Source of the DNA: Mailhella sp.
GTDB lineage: Bacteria; Desulfobacterota; Desulfovibrionia; Desulfovibrionales; Desulfovibrionaceae
Direction of reading: 5' to 3'
NCBI GenBank assembly: GCA_020024815.1
Contig: JAHHTE010000010.1
Coordinates: 1-27,112, forward strand
Length of the DNA stretch: 27,112 nt
This document shows positions 24,152 to 27,112 of this stretch, piece after piece. Positions within the stretch are counted from its first letter, which is position 1. Every line of letters begins with the position of its first letter. A program made the translations under genes and the position numbers. Under the pieces are notes generated by a model. That model had not been told where the DNA came from and did no database searches. It was given only the letters and a program-made list of their open reading frames with translations.

Positions 24152-26335
24152 GTGCAATTTTTTTCAAAAACACATTTCAAACAATGCATTTTGCTATCAG
24201 CACTTTGTGTTTCATTAAGTGCTTGTGGTACAAAAGAATATCAAGGTGAAGAACTTGTTTCTGTAAGTGAATCTCTTTATGAAGGCTATATTGAAACTGT
24301 TGATGAAGAAAGTGGACCTCTTTTAGCTCCCGAAATGGAAGCACTTCTTTCTGTTGGAGAAATTGATAAAAAGATTTCTTCTGAACAATTAAAAATTGTT
24401 GAAGATCAATATAAGCATTATATTAAAAATCCAAGAGGACGTGTAACTATTGAACGTTTTAGGTATCGTTCTGAACCTTATTTAGAGTATACTAAAAAAG
24501 TTTTTCGTGAAAGAAATATGCCTGAAGAATTAGCATATCTTGCTTTTGTTGAAAGTGGCTATAATCCATGGGCAATTTCTAGAGCAGGTGCTGTTGGTAT
24601 GTGGCAATTCATGCCAGCAACTGGTCGTTATTGTGGACTTACACAAAACTGGTGGATAGATGAACGCCGTGATCCTTATAAAGCAACTGTTGCTGCTGCA
24701 AAATATTTGCAAGAAATGCATGATGAATTTGGTGATTGGCTTTTAGCCTTAGCTGCGTACAATGCTGGTCCTGGTAAAATCCGTCGTGCGTTAGCTGAAA
24801 CAGGTACAGATAATTTCTTTGACTTGATGGAAGCTAATGAAAATATTAAAAATGAAAAAATCAAAATTAAAGACGAAACTAAAAAATATGTTCCATTATT
24901 TTTAGCAATGACTAAAATTATGCGTAACTTTGAATTGCTTGGTTTTGAGTCAAAAGAAAATGAACTTGGTAAAGGTCATGAAGTTATTGCAGAAAAAGCA
25001 GTAGCCATTAAAGCTCAACCAGGTTCTGATTTACGTGCTATTGCAAAAGAATTAGGCATGGGTTGGTATGAATTTTTAAATTATAACCCAGCATACTTAC
25101 GTGATGTAACTCCACTTTCTGGAGAAATGTATTTTTATGTTCCTGTAAAAAAAGAAGCAAAAGCACAACAAGTAAGTAAAATGAGTGTTGTTGCTGGTTG
25201 GTCAACATATCGCATTGCAAGAGGGGATACTCTTTCTGGTATTAGTAAAAAAACAGGTGTTCCAATTCATGTATTGCGTCAAGTAAATCCTATTAGCGAG
25301 CCTTTAAGCATTGGAACATTATTAAAAGTTCCAGCTACAAATACATATCTTGCAAGAAGTACTGTAAATGGAAATCGTCCACAAAATACACAAACATATA
25401 CTGTCCGTCGTGGTGATACATTTGGTGAAATTGCAGAGCGTTTTGATATTGGGGTAAATGAATTAAAACGTGCTAATCCTCAAATTAGAGATATTAGAAA
25501 AATTGCATTAGGACAAAAAATTACTGTTCCAGGTACAAAACAAGCAAATTCTATAATTCCTAAGACAAAACCTGTTCAATTAGCACAAAAACAAAGCAAA
25601 ATGCAAAATTTAGCTAATGAAGCTAAACAAATTAAAGCACAAAATCAAAAAATTCATACCTTAGCAAAAGGTGAAACTCTTTATTCCATAGCACAACGTT
25701 ATGGAATGACTGTTGCACAACTACAAGCATTAAATAATAATATTGATCCAACAACACTTAAAGTAGGACAAAAAATTAAAGTAAGTGGTAATGCTACAAG
25801 CGTTGCAGTGCGTTCAAATACCCCAGCTATTAGTGGTTCTTATACTGTAAAACGTGGTGATACATTATTTTCAATTTCAAGAATGTATAATCTTAATGTT
25901 TATGATTTACGTGCTGTAAATAAAGAAGTTGGAGACTCTTTAAGCGTAGGACAAAAAATTAATTTACCAGCTGGTGCAAAAAAAGGTGCAAGTCAAGTTG
26001 TAGCACAAAAGAAAAATATTGTGCATATCGTGAAAAAAGGGGATACTCTTTATAGTATAGGTAAAAACTATAATGTAAGTGTTGCCGCAATTATGGCTTA
26101 TAATAATATGAAAGTGAATAGTCTTAGTGTTGGACAAAAACTTCGTATTCCAAGTTCTGATTATTCAGTAGCACAAACAAAAACTGTAAAAACATATCAT
26201 GTGAAAAATGGAGATACATTTTGGAGTATTTCCCAAAAATTTGGTATGAGTACAGAAGAACTTTTTGCTCTTAATAATATTTCCGAAAAAGATGTATTAT
26301 CCATAGGATCAAGTTTAACTGTATATAGACGCTAA
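24152..26335 (+). CDS. mltD: MltD-like membrane-bound lytic transglycosylase with six LysM repeats
   Basis: This 727-residue lipoprotein has a signal peptide ending in lipobox LSAC, with C25 as the lipidated residue. An SLT catalytic domain (about 100-235) carries the catalytic glutamate E134 in FVESGYNPW, then GAVGMWQFMPATG and AAYNAGPGK. A degenerate LysM-like segment lies near 290-335, and six LysM modules lie at about 351-395, 413-457, 500-544, 561-605, 621-666 and 679-724. It cleaves peptidoglycan glycans to 1,6-anhydro products at the outer-membrane inner face. Six LysMs are many: E. coli MltD has about 450 residues and two. The start is GTG at 24152, seven bases after AAGGAG. The GTG at 24146 is too close to that site. 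Confidence 0.93.
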   Translation: MQFFSKTHFKQCILLSALCVSLSACGTKEYQGEELVSVSESLYEGYIETVDEESGPLLAPEMEALLSVGEIDKKISSEQLKIVEDQYKHYIKNPRGRVTIERFRYRSEPYLEYTKKVFRERNMPEELAYLAFVESGYNPWAISRAGAVGMWQFMPATGRYCGLTQNWWIDERRDPYKATVAAAKYLQEMHDEFGDWLLALAAYNAGPGKIRRALAETGTDNFFDLMEANENIKNEKIKIKDETKKYVPLFLAMTKIMRNFELLGFESKENELGKGHEVIAEKAVAIKAQPGSDLRAIAKELGMGWYEFLNYNPAYLRDVTPLSGEMYFYVPVKKEAKAQQVSKMSVVAGWSTYRIARGDTLSGISKKTGVPIHVLRQVNPISEPLSIGTLLKVPATNTYLARSTVNGNRPQNTQTYTVRRGDTFGEIAERFDIGVNELKRANPQIRDIRKIALGQKITVPGTKQANSIIPKTKPVQLAQKQSKMQNLANEAKQIKAQNQKIHTLAKGETLYSIAQRYGMTVAQLQALNNNIDPTTLKVGQKIKVSGNATSVAVRSNTPAISGSYTVKRGDTLFSISRMYNLNVYDLRAVNKEVGDSLSVGQKINLPAGAKKGASQVVAQKKNIVHIVKKGDTLYSIGKNYNVSVAAIMAYNNMKVNSLSVGQKLRIPSSDYSVAQTKTVKTYHVKNGDTFWSISQKFGMSTEELFALNNISEKDVLSIGSSLTVYRR

Positions 26336-26355
26336 TTTTTCTTTTTAGAAAAAGA

Positions 26356-26387
26356 AAAAGCACCGAATAGTTTCGGTGCTTTTTTTA
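26356..26387 (+). terminator. Rho-independent terminator of the mltD-like gene
   Basis: AAAAGCACCGAA pairs with TTTCGGTGCTTTT across a short loop and is followed by a run of T, about 20 bases past the stop codon. Confidence 0.95.
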
Positions 26388-26981
26388 TAATAAGTTATAA
26401 TAATAGGAAGGCAAATATTTTTTATTTACTTACCTCATTATTGTTTTATTCAATCTTAAACGTTAGGTAGAATAAATAAGGAATTCACCTGTTTTTTTGA
26501 CTTAAACAAAATATATATTATTAAGGAAAATCTTTCTTAATTATATTTCTTCTTTAACTCTTATAATATAAAAAATACTACTAACAATAGTAAATGGTTA
26601 CGTATAATCTATTTATATAAATTACACAGTTAGCTATAAAATTAATCTTTACTTATTGTAACCCTATCCCTTTGAATATATTTTCCTATACGTAAAAACT
26701 CAAAGTAGAACTTTATCTATTTTTTTGCATTGCAATATTAATTATCAATTCATTAAAAGTGTTTTGTTTTCTTTTTTATGGTATTTTTTTATATACGTAT
26801 ATTGATAGCTTTTTAAATATAATTTTTATTGGTGATATGAATATTATTGGTCTAATACTTTTAATAAAACTTTTTAGAACTTAATAGTATGTAATTATTA
26901 TTTTATTTTCAAATGTTAATGTATTAAAATTATAACAACTAACTAAGAAAGACGCCTTAATCTATATGTAGTAATATAAAA
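26388..26981. other. AT-rich gene-free region
   Basis: There is no reading frame of note, no tRNA and no clear promoter-terminator pair. Composition is close to four-fifths A and T by eye. Confidence 0.5.
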
Positions 26982-27050
26982 ATTTTTTCAGGCAAAAGAA
27001 TTATTGGATTAAAAAATTTAGTGGGTAGAATTTGAGTAGGGGATTTTTTT
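26982..27050. repeat. Degraded copy of the intergenic hairpin repeat
   Basis: The stretch holding GGCAAAAGAATTATTGGATT, then TTTGAGTAGGGGATTTTTTTA, lines up base by base with 12841-12912 (GCAAAAGA, TTGGATTAAAAA and TTTGAG-AGGGGA are shared). Its stems are broken by substitutions, so it probably no longer folds well. Confidence 0.5.
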
Positions 27051-27112
27051 AGTTCTGTTTTTAAGGAAATAGCTTGCAATATGTTCCAGTTATGAAAAAT
27101 TTGATACCTTTT

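Noticed and set aside
26388..26981. A second small RNA or a degraded gene after mltD
   Set aside because: No promoter-terminator pairing, no stable hairpin series and no protein-like frame could be found.

Overview
The window is about 27 kb of AT-rich bacterial chromosome carrying mostly housekeeping genes. Gene content points to a Gram-negative bacterium: an MltD-type lytic transglycosylase lipoprotein, sigma-54, a GmhB-like heptose phosphatase, and RNA genes with strong TTGACA/TATAAT-type promoters. The protein sequences and a recurring intergenic hairpin look to me like a low-GC member of the Desulfovibrionaceae or a relative. That placement is an impression from memory, not a computed result. 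I see no phage, integrase, transposase or CRISPR array.

Layout. (a) 1-460 is a GC-richer, hairpin-dense stretch with no gene. (b) 460-4255, minus strand: gcvH with its terminator, and a 1,048-residue soluble hybrid sensor kinase with its own promoter. (c) 4352-4512: a complete tRNA-Arg(ACG) unit with promoter, tRNA and terminator. (d) 4541-6525, minus: an LtaS/OpgB-like membrane phosphoglycerol-transferase-family protein. (e) 6764-9234, minus: a three-gene cluster of GmhB-like HAD phosphatase, PAS-GGDEF diguanylate cyclase and PAP2 lipid phosphatase. (f) 9346-12345, minus: uvrA with its promoter. (g) 12371-12690: a gene-free interval that appears to hold a small RNA transcribed from a near-perfect sigma-54 promoter and ended by a canonical terminator, with two helically phased candidate activator sites upstream. 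(h) 12832-16782, minus: rpoN, a short D-Ala-D-Ala carboxypeptidase and a sodium:alanine/glycine symporter. (i) 16866-23168, plus: an operon of a small TPR protein, a SbcD/Mre11-like nuclease and a 1,400-residue SbcC/YhaN-like ATPase with a central membrane hairpin. (j) 23226-24053, minus: an rlmB-like 23S rRNA methyltransferase. (k) 24152-26387, plus: an MltD-like transglycosylase with six LysM repeats. (l) 26388-27112: very AT-rich sequence with no gene, ending in a degraded copy of the intergenic repeat seen near 12840-12930.

The most interesting item is the candidate sigma-54-dependent small RNA at 12372-12524. It has a 5' hairpin, a second hairpin, an unpaired CU-rich segment complementary to Shine-Dalgarno sequences (10 contiguous bases to the mltD-like gene of this window) and a terminator. 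The gene for sigma-54 lies 3 kb away and has its own GG-N10-GC element just upstream. The architecture recalls Qrr and CrcZ RNAs, which sigma-54 enhancer-binding proteins control. No enhancer-binding protein is encoded here. The second item is the TPR / Mre11-like / membrane-anchored Rad50-like operon.
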